From contig CAIYZI010000316.1 in the NCBI GenBank assembly GCA_903930665.1, forward strand, positions 1-26,235: a stretch of 26,235 nt of DNA, read 5' to 3'. Numbering within the stretch: position 1 is the stretch's first letter; each line of letters starts with the position of its first letter. Shown one piece after another: positions 8,960-15,987 of this stretch. The stretch comes from an uncultured beta proteobacterium. GTDB lineage: Bacteria; Pseudomonadota; Gammaproteobacteria; Burkholderiales; Burkholderiaceae. The position numbers and the translations under genes were made by a program. Below the pieces are notes generated by a model, which was not told the DNA's origin, did no database searches, and saw only the letters and a program-made list of their open reading frames with translations.

Positions 8960-11484
8960 TGAGCGACCCAGTAAGCGATTTAATTTTAGGAGCTGCTTCT
9001 CAGCCTGAAGCATCTTCTGCTCCTGCTTACACTTTGCCTGAAGTGCAAAGAATGATTTATGGTCAAGAAAGTCGTTCAGGGCAAACTGACACTAGCAAAC
9101 CAAATTATGCTGGGGCTCGTGGTCCTATGCAAATTTTGCCTTCTACTTTCGACGGATTAAAAAAACAAGGTTTTATTCCTAAAGATTACGACATTAACAA
9201 CCCTGTACATAATAAAGCTGCTGGTGATGCGTTAATTGCCGATGCTTATAAGCGTTACAAAGGTGATGCCGATAAAGTTTTGGCTGAATATTATGCTGGC
9301 GGTAAAGCAATCGATGGCGACAAAATTCACACAGAATATAGAGATTTAAAAAACCCAAATGCGCCTACTGTCGGAGAATACATACAACAAGGTAAAGGTC
9401 GTATTGGTGACGATGTAAGTCGTTTAATTATGGGTGCTGCGGATGCTTCAGAGCCTACAGATCAAACACAAACAACGCAAAATCAAACAGCACCTTCTGT
9501 ATCTGATATTGGTTTAATGTCAGGCGGTAAAGGAAAAGTAACAGACGGAATTAAGCCAGTTAATGCTATGGCTACTATCCAATCTGCTAGGCAATATAAT
9601 GAACCTTTAGCTGGTGTTGGGGAAGCTTTACTTTCTAATATTTATAATCCTTTGGTTTCTACGGCTGGAACTATAAAAGGTGTATTGCAAAGTATTCCTG
9701 AAGCAATCAAAACTGGTCAGGCTCCTGCACCTATTGGCGAAAGAATTGCTAACGAGTTTATTCAAAAACATCAATACGAGCCTAAATCAGAAACAGCAAA
9801 AGCTATTAACCAGTTTGTAAGTGAATTACCTGAAAAAATTACTGGTTCGAGCATGGGTGTCGGTCCATTGCCAGAGCTTATGGCATTAGGAACAACCCCA
9901 AAAGAAGCAGTTACAGCAAAAACAGAATCTGCTGTTAGCAAATTAGGAAAAGCTGCTGAAACCGTTAAAAATGCGCCTGAAACAGTAAAAACTGCATTAA
10001 ACGAACGATTCCCAACAATGGAATCTGAAATGCAAGGCAAGTTTGCACAGAAAAAAGCTGAACAAACTTCTGCGCCTGTTGAAGAAAAAACCGTTGCGCC
10101 TTCTACTGTCGGTCAAGAATTTAATCCTGAAGAGGGTTTTAAAGAACACAATTTTGGTGAAAAAACTTTTCCAAAAGAAGAGCAACAATCCAGACTTGAA
10201 GTGTTAAATAGAACTTCACCTGATTTAAAAGTAGACCCCAATGTTATTGAAGGTCGTGGCAAAGATAGAGCAACCGATTACGCAGTATCTAATACAGATA
10301 CTCCTGAAGGTCATTTGTTGCATCAACAATTTGAAAAAGAAAAACGAGCTCAAATTGAATATGGAAATAAGTTAATTGACGAAACTGGCGGTAGCCGAGG
10401 ATTAGATGAATCCGCTAATTACAAACGAGGCTCTATTCAATTAAAACCTTTTGAGGGTTTAGCAGAAGTACTAGACAATAACATTAAAGAGCTGTACAAA
10501 AAAAGAGATGAAGAAGCAGTGCATGTGCCTGTTGTAGCGGATGAAGTTCAAAAGATTTTAAATACTAAATCTGAAGTATTAGCTAATTCCGAAACGAAAG
10601 CTCATGCAGAAGGCGCAACAGAGCGTCTTAAAGAGCTTGGAATTATGGATAAAGACGGCAATTTGTTACCAGCTAATGCTTTGCAAGCTGAAAAATTCCG
10701 TCAATATCTTAATGATAAATGGACTCCTCAAAATGCTACTTTAAATAAGGCATTAAAAGAGGCAGTAGATAACGATGTTTTTGCTAATGCGCCTGAAGGA
10801 ATACATAACGATGCTAGAGCTTTGTACCAGTATCGAAAAGAAACTTTAGATAACCCTAAAGGAATAGCAAGCATTTTAGATTCTTCAGGTCCTAATGGAA
10901 TTAACCGTAAAGTGCCAATAGAAAGAATTGCTGACACTATTGCTAATTTGCCAGTAGACCAATTTGACCATGTTATTAAAACATTGCGTTCTGTTCCTGA
11001 AGAATTGCAAGCAGCTGCACAAGCCGCAGAAGGCGAAATTAAAGCACATTTCCTTAATAAAGTTGAAGTTGCTTATGCAAAAAGCGCAAATGCTGGCACC
11101 AAATATTTAAACGAAAACCGAGAAGTGTTTAATCGTTTGTTTAGTCCTGAAGAAATGGCTAAAATAAACGATAGAAACTCTATGGCTCATATCCTTAAAA
11201 CCGATACAGGCTACAAAGGTTCTGCTGTTCAACAAACAAATCTTGCTAAAAGAGGTATAGGAAGAAAGTTATTCGAACAAGGTGTTAAAAAAGGAGGAGC
11301 TGTCTTAGCAGAAACTGCTTTAGGCGGTACTACTGGCGGTTTGGCTGCTATTGGAACTCATGAATTATTAGGTAATTATTTTGCTGGTAAAGCTTTAAAA
11401 GCAGAAGAAGCAGCGCAAGTACAACGAGCATTAAAAAAACAAGCTGGATTTACTAATCTAGGCGATATAGGAAAGAAAGAATGA
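8959..11484 (+). CDS. Large ejection protein with N-terminal lytic transglycosylase domain
   Basis: 841 residues. Residues about 25-125 form an SLT/lysozyme-like domain: catalytic Glu candidate E37 in MIYGQES, the ARGPMQILPSTF motif (53-64) and EYYAGGKAI (110-118). The expected role is local peptidoglycan cleavage during DNA injection, as in P22 gp16-like and T7 gp16 proteins. The domain is bracketed by two similar short motifs, VSDLILGAA (5-13) and VSRLIMGAA (153-161). The rest is long and mostly helical, with a Gly/Ala-rich hydrophobic segment near the C-terminus (GGAVLAETALGGTTGGLAAI) that could insert in a membrane. The stop overlaps the next start (ATGA). Confidence 0.8.
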   Translation: MSDPVSDLILGAASQPEASSAPAYTLPEVQRMIYGQESRSGQTDTSKPNYAGARGPMQILPSTFDGLKKQGFIPKDYDINNPVHNKAAGDALIADAYKRYKGDADKVLAEYYAGGKAIDGDKIHTEYRDLKNPNAPTVGEYIQQGKGRIGDDVSRLIMGAADASEPTDQTQTTQNQTAPSVSDIGLMSGGKGKVTDGIKPVNAMATIQSARQYNEPLAGVGEALLSNIYNPLVSTAGTIKGVLQSIPEAIKTGQAPAPIGERIANEFIQKHQYEPKSETAKAINQFVSELPEKITGSSMGVGPLPELMALGTTPKEAVTAKTESAVSKLGKAAETVKNAPETVKTALNERFPTMESEMQGKFAQKKAEQTSAPVEEKTVAPSTVGQEFNPEEGFKEHNFGEKTFPKEEQQSRLEVLNRTSPDLKVDPNVIEGRGKDRATDYAVSNTDTPEGHLLHQQFEKEKRAQIEYGNKLIDETGGSRGLDESANYKRGSIQLKPFEGLAEVLDNNIKELYKKRDEEAVHVPVVADEVQKILNTKSEVLANSETKAHAEGATERLKELGIMDKDGNLLPANALQAEKFRQYLNDKWTPQNATLNKALKEAVDNDVFANAPEGIHNDARALYQYRKETLDNPKGIASILDSSGPNGINRKVPIERIADTIANLPVDQFDHVIKTLRSVPEELQAAAQAAEGEIKAHFLNKVEVAYAKSANAGTKYLNENREVFNRLFSPEEMAKINDRNSMAHILKTDTGYKGSAVQQTNLAKRGIGRKLFEQGVKKGGAVLAETALGGTTGGLAAIGTHELLGNYFAGKALKAEEAAQVQRALKKQAGFTNLGDIGKKE

Positions 11485-12236
11485 CAACTGTAAATCTATC
11501 ACCCCTTTTTAATGGTCAAACGCTATTTGGCGCAACTGGCTTGCCGTTATCAGGCGGTCAGGTTTTTACTTATCAAGCAGGAAGCTCTACACCATTAGCG
11601 ACTTATACAACAGTTAACGGCAATATTGCCAATGCAAATCCTATTGTTTTAGGTTCAGACGGCAAACTTCCTAATGAATTGTGGCTTCAGTACGGATACT
11701 CGTACAAATTTGTAGTTGAAGATTCAAACAATAATTTAATCGACACTTACGACAATATTGCTGGAATTATTACTTCTGTTCCTGCCACTAGCCCTGCTGT
11801 ACCTAGTGGCTGTATTTTAATTTGGTCAGGTTCTTCAGGCTCTATTCCTACTGGATTTGTGCTTTGCGATGGTACGAACGGAACTCCTGACCTTAGAAAT
11901 TCTTTTATTATTGGTGCTGGTAATTCTTATACAGTAGGTCAAACAGGCGGAGCAACAACAGCCACATTAACACAAGGCAATTTGCCTAATGTTAATTTTA
12001 CGGCTACTTCTACCGTAACAGACCCAGGACATTTCCATAATATTGAAACTTGGAATCAAACAACTTCAAATGGCGGTGTTGCTCGTTCAGCAACAACAAA
12101 TGATAATGGACCTGCAGCCACCACTACTGCTACTACAGGAATTACAGTAGCAACAACAGTAAATTCAGGCGGTTCAAATACACCTATTTCTATTTTGCCT
12201 CCTTTCTATGCGTTGTGTTACATTTACAAAACTTAA
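11481..12236 (+). CDS. Tail protein with head-binding-like N-terminus and collar domain
   Basis: 251 residues. The first 95 or so residues (PLSGGQVFTYQAGSSTPLAT to DTYDNIAGI) resemble the small beta domain that anchors tailspikes to the virion. From about residue 105 there is a classic phage collar domain: GCILIWSGSSGSIPTGFVLC, DGTNGTPDLRNSFIIGAG, a DPGHFHN His motif, and the C-terminal ILPPFYALCYIYK. It is probably a second, short fibre or spike. It is separate from the large fibre at the window start and lies just before the lysis cassette. The receptor is unknown. Confidence 0.8.
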   Translation: MTTVNLSPLFNGQTLFGATGLPLSGGQVFTYQAGSSTPLATYTTVNGNIANANPIVLGSDGKLPNELWLQYGYSYKFVVEDSNNNLIDTYDNIAGIITSVPATSPAVPSGCILIWSGSSGSIPTGFVLCDGTNGTPDLRNSFIIGAGNSYTVGQTGGATTATLTQGNLPNVNFTATSTVTDPGHFHNIETWNQTTSNGGVARSATTNDNGPAATTTATTGITVATTVNSGGSNTPISILPPFYALCYIYKT

Positions 12237-12246
12237 TTGGTGAATC

Positions 12247-12483
12247 ATGGATTTTCAAACAATAATCAATTTGGCTGGCGGTGCTTTGTTATCTGCAATC
12301 GGATGGTGGTGTCGTCAGATTTGGGATTCCATGGACAAACTAAAAGAAGATGTTAAAAAAATTGAAGTCGCTTTGCCTACCACCTATGTAACTAAAAGCG
12401 AAATATCTATCCGTTTTGACAGAATAGAAATGCTGCTTGACAAACTTTACGAAAAATTAGACGGTAAAGCTGACAAACCATGA
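12247..12483 (+). CDS. Putative holin-like small membrane protein with coiled coil
   Basis: 78 residues. The N-terminal segment (IINLAGGALLSAIGWWCRQI) is a single membrane-spanning helix. A charged helix follows, suited to coiled-coil formation (DSMDKLKEDVKKIEVALP, then RFDRIEMLLDKLYEKLDGK). It stands immediately upstream of the endolysin and overlaps its start (ATGA), the usual slot for a holin. Since the endolysin looks like a SAR type, a small pore-forming pinholin would suffice. No second holin candidate is visible, so the assignment is by topology and position. Confidence 0.55.
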   Translation: MDFQTIINLAGGALLSAIGWWCRQIWDSMDKLKEDVKKIEVALPTTYVTKSEISIRFDRIEMLLDKLYEKLDGKADKP

Positions 12484-12932
12484 ATAGAGCTCCTGCTGCT
12501 ACTTTATGTGCAAGCGCTGCTTTTATAGTCGCTTTAGCAGTTAATGAAGGGTATAGTGGTACAGCTTACAAAGATGTGGCAGGGGTAGCAACTATTGGTT
12601 ACGGTCAAGCTGACGGAACTAAAATGGGCGATAAAACCGACCCTGTAAGGGCTTTAAAACAGCTAGATAAAAGCGTTGATGAACATGCTAAGGGTATGGT
12701 AGCCTGTATCAATGTACCGATTTCACAAGGGGAATACGATGCTTATTTGGATTTTTCCTATAATGTTGGGGTGTCTGCTTTCTGTAATTCAACCCTTAAT
12801 AAAAAACTTAATTCAGGCGATTATGCAGGAGCCTGTAAAGAGCTTTTAAAATGGAATAAAGCTGACGGTTTTATTTCTAAAGGGCTTACCACTAGAAGGC
12901 AACAGGAGTATCAAAAATGTTCGCAAGTTTAA
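12480..12932 (+). CDS. SAR-type endolysin, glycoside hydrolase 24 lysozyme
   Basis: 150 residues. E23, D32 and T38 (NEGYSGTAYKDVAGVAT) reproduce the Glu-8-Asp-5-Thr catalytic spacing of T4 lysozyme-type enzymes, followed by IGYGQ. The N-terminal 21 residues are a weakly hydrophobic Ala-rich segment directly abutting the catalytic Glu. This is the layout of signal-arrest-release endolysins, which are exported tethered and activated when the membrane is depolarised. TRRQQEYQKC near the end is the usual family finish. It overlaps the holin candidate upstream and Rz downstream. Confidence 0.9.
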   Translation: MNRAPAATLCASAAFIVALAVNEGYSGTAYKDVAGVATIGYGQADGTKMGDKTDPVRALKQLDKSVDEHAKGMVACINVPISQGEYDAYLDFSYNVGVSAFCNSTLNKKLNSGDYAGACKELLKWNKADGFISKGLTTRRQQEYQKCSQV

Positions 12933-13318
12933 ATTTAAAACTAATTGCTGAAATATTTGCTGCTTGTTTGCTTATATTCGCTGGTTGGTATCCTGAACAT
13001 TTAAAACTGGTTGCTTACAAAACAGAAGTAATAGCAGCAGGAAAAGCGCAAGAGTTACATAACAAACAGCTTTTGCAGGAGCAAAAACAAGTAACGGAGC
13101 AAGTTAAAAATGATTATCAAAAAAAGCTTAATTCTATTAACAGCATGTATGCTAGGATGCGCCAGCCCAGTAGCAGTCAAGTGTCTGCCTCGCCCTACAC
13201 CTCCATCACAATTAATGGAAAAACCTACGACCCTATATCTGTTGCCCACGACTGCGCCTTAGAAACTCAAAAACTTTTAAGCTTGCAAGAATGGGAAAAT
13301 TCAATACCTAAGGAATAA
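12917..13318 (+). CDS. Rz: Rz-like inner membrane spanin subunit
   Basis: 133 residues. The ATG at 12917 has AGGAG upstream and lies inside the end of the endolysin gene. An N-terminal membrane anchor (residues about 7-24, LKLIAEIFAACLLIFAGW) is followed by a long charged periplasmic helix (KQLLQEQKQVTEQVKNDYQK). That is the i-spanin plan. A second gene with Rz1 features is embedded in another frame within the same DNA, which makes the assignment firm. Spanins fuse the inner and outer membranes at lysis, so the host is Gram-negative. Confidence 0.88.
   Translation: MFASLNLKLIAEIFAACLLIFAGWYPEHLKLVAYKTEVIAAGKAQELHNKQLLQEQKQVTEQVKNDYQKKLNSINSMYARMRQPSSSQVSASPYTSITINGKTYDPISVAHDCALETQKLLSLQEWENSIPKE
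13110..13262 (+). CDS. Rz1: Rz1-like outer membrane spanin lipoprotein, embedded in Rz
   Basis: 50 residues, entirely inside Rz in a different frame. It starts at ATG 13110, with GGAG at 13096-13099 as a distant ribosome binding site. The N-terminus (MIIKKSLILLTAC) is a lipoprotein signal with lipobox LTAC at residues 10-13. The mature part is short and rich in proline (CLPRPTPPSQLMEKPTT). These are the hallmarks of an o-spanin. The embedded arrangement matches the lambda Rz/Rz1 pair. Confidence 0.88.
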   Translation: MIIKKSLILLTACMLGCASPVAVKCLPRPTPPSQLMEKPTTLYLLPTTAP

Positions 13319-13319
13319 T

Positions 13320-13475
13320 ATGAATACCAAAAATATGGAATTAGAATCTAAAGCTACGCAAAAGCGTGAAGACAAAGAGTTTATGCAACTCCGCAATGGT
13401 TTGGTAGAAGTAAAAAGAGAGCTCGTCAAACATGAAAAGCTCCCTATGAATAAAGCGCACCCACAAAAAAAATAA
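13320..13475 (+). CDS. Small charged protein at the end of the late operon
   Basis: 51 residues, ATG at 13320 preceded by AAGGA with 5 bases between. The sequence is highly charged and helical (ESKATQKREDKEFMQLRNG, then EVKRELVKHEK). It is the last gene of the plus-strand late block. Its TAA stop is the first three bases of an 8-base inverted repeat shared with the convergent operon. Function unknown. The ribosome binding site and tight spacing after Rz argue that it is real. Confidence 0.6.
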   Translation: MNTKNMELESKATQKREDKEFMQLRNGLVEVKRELVKHEKLPMNKAHPQKK

Positions 13476-13566
13476 CAGCATCAATTTGGCAACTGCTACT
13501 TGTAAAGTCGAAAGCCGAAAAAGCCTTTACTTGTTGCATCCTTGATTGTCGGCTTAACTGCTGTTA
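13473..13566. other. Convergent intergenic structured element (nested inverted repeats, possible pseudoknot)
   Basis: The outer arms are TAACAGCA (13473-13480) and TGCTGTTA (13559-13566). They contain the stop codons of the plus-strand gene (TAA 13473-13475) and of the minus-strand gene (TTA 13564-13566). Nested inside are ATCAA/TTGAT (13480-13484/13542-13546), GCAAC/GTTGC (13489-13493/13533-13537) and GTAAAG/CTTTAC (13502-13507/13525-13530). The innermost loop contains AAGCCGA (13512-13518), which is complementary to TCGGCTT (13549-13555) and could form a pseudoknot. There is no long T-run. It could be a bidirectional transcript end, an RNA stabiliser, a small RNA or a cis-acting DNA site. 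Confidence 0.55.
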
Positions 13567-13770
13567 AATAAGTTGAATTCTAGGTTTGTTATTCTTTTGC
13601 CAATCTAAAGCAGCTTGCCAAGCTTGAATCCATAAAGTTAAAGCAGTAGAGTTTTCGTAAAAAAAGTCAGGATAAATGGCGAAAAAAGCTTCTTCAATTT
13701 CGCCATCAGGGACTTTCATGCTTCCTACAAACGGTATTTTTTCTTCTGTCATAAGTTTTTTTGAATCCAT
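13564..13770 (-). CDS. Hypothetical phage protein, last gene of leftward operon
   Basis: 68 residues from the ATG at 13770, or 62 from an ATG at 13752 that overlaps the upstream stop as ATGA. The second start matches the coupling seen throughout this operon. The sequence is acidic and aromatic (EIEEAFFAIYPDFFYENSTA, then WIQAWQAALDWQ), with no motif I recognise. Its stop codon forms part of the convergent inverted repeat. Confidence 0.55.
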   Translation of the reverse strand: MDSKKLMTEEKIPFVGSMKVPDGEIEEAFFAIYPDFFYENSTALTLWIQAWQAALDWQKNNKPRIQLI

Positions 13771-14075
13771 TTATTTAACTCAATAGCAAGGTAAAAATTT
13801 AAAGGTTCAGGGTTATTTCTAGCCATGTGTTGAGCAGTGCTTGTAATGTCGTTTAATTGTGATTCTGTAATATAAAGAGCATCGACTAAATGTATTTTAG
13901 AAGGTGGAAAATCGTTTACAACCCTAATACATTCTCTAATTTTTAAAAAATCATAATCAAAGAATTTTTGTTGATAAGCAAATTCCCATTCTTTTTTATG
14001 TAATCTAGTTTCAATCATTAAATTACATTCTCCACCCTTTAACACCCAATCATTTTCTTCAAATTTATTGTTCAT
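13749..14075 (-). CDS. Hypothetical phage protein
   Basis: 108 residues. The ATG at 14075 overlaps the upstream stop (ATGA). It looks like a small mixed alpha/beta protein with several Trp and Tyr residues (ENDWVLKGGECNLMIETR, then WEFAYQQKFFDYDF). No recognisable domain. Part of the leftward operon downstream of the recombination genes. Confidence 0.55.
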   Translation of the reverse strand: MNNKFEENDWVLKGGECNLMIETRLHKKEWEFAYQQKFFDYDFLKIRECIRVVNDFPPSKIHLVDALYITESQLNDITSTAQHMARNNPEPLNFYLAIELNKWIQKNL

Positions 14076-14359
14076 TTTAATGGCTTTAATTTAACACCAG
14101 CAGATTTACGAAGGTCAGAGCTATGGAGTTTTTTTCCTGCTGATTTAGAAATTTCTCCTGCTGCTTTAGCAACTTTCATAGCTTCTTTTCTAGTCGCTAT
14201 TTTTCCGTTAGATAAAACAAACTCATGTTTTACTTGTTTGGTTTTATCGCCTTCCTTACGAATTAACTGAGCATGACTGTGAGCTTTGCCATGAGCTTTA
14301 ATAACCTTGCCTGATTTTTCTTTAATTGCTACGGAAACAACTGTCGGTTTTTTGCTCAT
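14072..14359 (-). CDS. Small basic Lys/Ala-rich protein
   Basis: 95 residues, starting with an ATGA overlap. It is strongly basic (about one residue in five is Lys), with Lys/Ala/Gly-rich segments at both ends (KSGKVIKAHGKAHSHAQLIR, then KSAGKKLHSSDLRKSAGVK). The composition suggests nucleic acid binding, but no fold is recognised. It sits among small genes downstream of the SSB-like gene. Confidence 0.55.
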   Translation of the reverse strand: MSKKPTVVSVAIKEKSGKVIKAHGKAHSHAQLIRKEGDKTKQVKHEFVLSNGKIATRKEAMKVAKAAGEISKSAGKKLHSSDLRKSAGVKLKPLK

Positions 14360-14559
14360 TTTATTCTCATAACTTTCGCTTTTCTTAATACTTGTTCGTA
14401 TTGTTCTTTAGCTGCATCGTCTAATTGGCGCAAAGGCAAGTTTTGATAGTATCGCCATTTATCTCTATAGCCTTGTACATCTGAAGGCGCAACCCAACCA
14501 TTCAGTTTCCAGCGAATTGTAATATCAGTACCAGCTGCAGTCCATATATGCTCGTTCAT
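14356..14559 (-). CDS. Hypothetical small protein
   Basis: 67 residues. The ATG at 14559 is preceded by AGGAG, which overlaps the stop region of the upstream membrane protein gene. The sequence has an aromatic N-terminal half (WTAAGTDITIRWKLNGWVAP) and a basic helical C-terminal half (LDDAAKEQYEQVLRKAKV). No domain recognised. Confidence 0.55.
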   Translation of the reverse strand: MNEHIWTAAGTDITIRWKLNGWVAPSDVQGYRDKWRYYQNLPLRQLDDAAKEQYEQVLRKAKVMRIK

Positions 14560-14567
14560 AAATGCTC

Positions 14568-14717
14568 CTAATTAAACCAAAGATAAAAACCATGAAAAAT
14601 TCCTATTGGGAAACAAATAGCTCCTGCCAATAAAAACCCCCAAGCAGCATGACCAAAACAGTAAAAAATATGTGTTAGCCAAGCAAAAAAACAAACGACT
14701 CCGATTAACCAGCTCAT
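14568..14717 (-). CDS. Small membrane protein (two helices)
   Basis: 49 residues. The ATG at 14717 has a strong AGGAG five bases upstream. The sequence is almost entirely hydrophobic and aromatic: MSWLIGVVCFFAWLTHIFYC, then AAWGFLLAGAICFPIGIFHG. That suggests two membrane segments in a hairpin. A longer open frame covers the same DNA in another register but lacks a ribosome binding site. Function unknown. It lies between the SSB-like gene and a small soluble protein. Confidence 0.65.
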   Translation of the reverse strand: MSWLIGVVCFFAWLTHIFYCFGHAAWGFLLAGAICFPIGIFHGFYLWFN

Positions 14718-14725
14718 TTTTTCTC

Positions 14726-14983
14726 CTAGAATGGAATGTCATCGTCAATCGCTTCAAGCGAAGGACTGGCAGTTTTACCTTCAGGCTTGTCTTCAGGCAA
14801 ATTTAGGTAGCACCAAAGAGTTCCTTCTTTTAGACCTAACAACGGAATCATCTCTAATTTCATCATTAAATCGCCCTTTTTTGTTTCAGTAACGATACCG
14901 ATGGTGTTGTATCGCTTTTTTGTAGTGCCACTTTGGTCTACATACTCTGAAACTGCTGCTTTTACATAATATTTAATTGCCAT
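14726..14983 (-). CDS. SSB-like single-stranded DNA binding protein
   Basis: 85 residues. The C-terminus ends DDDIPF, the acidic protein-interaction tail typical of bacterial SSB. The preceding 60 residues are beta-rich, with the look of a compact OB-fold (AIKYYVKAAVSEYVDQSG, YNTIGIVTETKKGDLMMKLE, GTLWCYLNL). It is shorter than cellular SSB, as phage versions often are. Its neighbour upstream, overlapping by 11 bases, is the YqaJ-type exonuclease, with the annealase a little further upstream. A role in protecting ssDNA during replication and recombination is likely. Confidence 0.75.
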   Translation of the reverse strand: MAIKYYVKAAVSEYVDQSGTTKKRYNTIGIVTETKKGDLMMKLEMIPLLGLKEGTLWCYLNLPEDKPEGKTASPSLEAIDDDIPF

Positions 14984-15635
14984 TGTTATTGCCTTTCATT
15001 AAATTAACTTCTACTTCCACTTCATCTAAAAACTTTTTAATTTCTGTTTCCATTTCCGCAATAAATTTATCGTCTCTATTTACTCTAACGATTAACAATT
15101 TGCTGCGATGCGGCATACGAGGATCAAACGATACAAAATCACACCATAAACGATTAGTACAAGCCATTTGCGCCTGCATTTGAGTTATGTATTTTTGCGG
15201 TGGTTGTTTGCTTTTAAAATAATCCCAATGCGTTGCGCTGTTAGGGCATTTAATCTCTACTAGCCCATCAATACCCACTAGACCGTCAGGTGAAGCTCCA
15301 AACCATTTAATTGTTGGGTGGTCTACGAATGGTACTTGGTCAACAAAATTACCCATAGTCGCCTCATACGCAATCCTTGCTTGGGCTTCGTTATCTACCC
15401 CCCACTGCATAGCTTCGCTGGTAAAGCCTTCCTCGGCTTCGCCTGTTACTCTTTGAAGCGCAACTTTAATTAAGTAATTTGCCCTTGAAGCTGATGCGCC
15501 AGTTTTAGTTTTAGCCAATATGTCGGCTACATGGCTGGCAGTTACTTTACCGAGGCGAATCTTTTTCCAGTCGTCTGTGCCTTGCTGTATTCCTGCGTAA
15601 GCATTTAGACGGTCTTCGGTAGTAAAAGTGGTCAT
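14973..15635 (-). CDS. YqaJ-type phage recombination exonuclease
   Basis: 220 residues from the ATG at 15635, chosen because AAGGAG lies seven bases upstream and the upstream gene stop overlaps it as ATGA. A longer frame would add nine residues. The lambda-exonuclease/YqaJ fold is visible: QGTDDWKKIRLGKVTAS (18-34), WGVDNEAQARIAYE (78-91), ASPDGLVG (D117) and LVEIKCP with E127 and K129, then YITQMQAQM. These are the PD-(D/E)XK metal-binding and catalytic residues. The role is 5'-to-3' resection that feeds the annealase encoded upstream in the same operon. Confidence 0.9.
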   Translation of the reverse strand: MTTFTTEDRLNAYAGIQQGTDDWKKIRLGKVTASHVADILAKTKTGASASRANYLIKVALQRVTGEAEEGFTSEAMQWGVDNEAQARIAYEATMGNFVDQVPFVDHPTIKWFGASPDGLVGIDGLVEIKCPNSATHWDYFKSKQPPQKYITQMQAQMACTNRLWCDFVSFDPRMPHRSKLLIVRVNRDDKFIAEMETEIKKFLDEVEVEVNLMKGNNNGN

Positions 15636-15802
15636 ATTTGTTCTCCTTTTATACAAATCCAACCATTATAGCTATCTACATATATTCCATTTTTTTGTTC
15701 GCAAAATTGTTTTCCTGTTTCATATTTTCCCCCTAAAATGCCTAAAAAAAAGGAGCACATACAAAGTAAAAAAATAATGATAATTTCTCCAGTAAAATTC
15801 AT
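15632..15802 (-). CDS. Small membrane-anchored protein
   Basis: 56 residues. The ATG at 15802 follows GGAGG with seven bases between. It overlaps the genes on both sides by ATGA. Residues 6-24 form a single membrane helix (EIIIIFLLCMCSFFLGILGG). A short polar tail follows with two cysteines (KQFCEQKNGIYVDSYNGWIC). Topology suggests an N-terminal anchor, but the side of the membrane is uncertain. Function unknown. It separates the exonuclease from a small soluble gene downstream of the annealase. Confidence 0.65.
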   Translation of the reverse strand: MNFTGEIIIIFLLCMCSFFLGILGGKYETGKQFCEQKNGIYVDSYNGWICIKGEQI

Positions 15803-15987
15803 TTTCGAGCCTCCATCATTGCATTGGCCATTCGATAAGCTGCAACTGCTACAGCATTATCAGACCAATCTGGGTATAAATTTGCTACAGAGTGCATAGC
15901 TTTAGCCGCAAAATAATCACGCAAGTCCATACCTTCATGGATTGTTTCTTCGTATCCATTCCATCCTTTTATTGGAAATGCTTTCAT
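15799..15987 (-). CDS. Small conserved-type phage protein
   Basis: 62 residues, ATGA overlaps on both sides. The core EGMDLRDYFAAKAMHSVA followed by DNAVAVAAYRMANAMMEAR is a helical pattern that I associate with small proteins common in phage early operons. The function is not known to me. It sits directly downstream of the annealase. Confidence 0.65.
   Translation of the reverse strand: MKAFPIKGWNGYEETIHEGMDLRDYFAAKAMHSVANLYPDWSDNAVAVAAYRMANAMMEARK

Noticed and set aside
9771..10188. Minus-strand frames inside the large ejection protein
   Set aside because: These are antisense shadows of Glu/Lys/Ala-rich codons with no start signals.
13473..13566. Known self-cleaving ribozyme (hammerhead, twister or pistol)
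   Set aside because: The pseudoknotted layout suggested it, but I do not find the hammerhead CTGATGA core or the other conserved core bases I remember.
14572..14757. Minus-strand frame of 61 codons overlapping the membrane protein gene
   Set aside because: No ribosome binding site and it overlaps the SSB-like gene. The frame starting at 14717 has a strong AGGAG and reads as a clean membrane protein.
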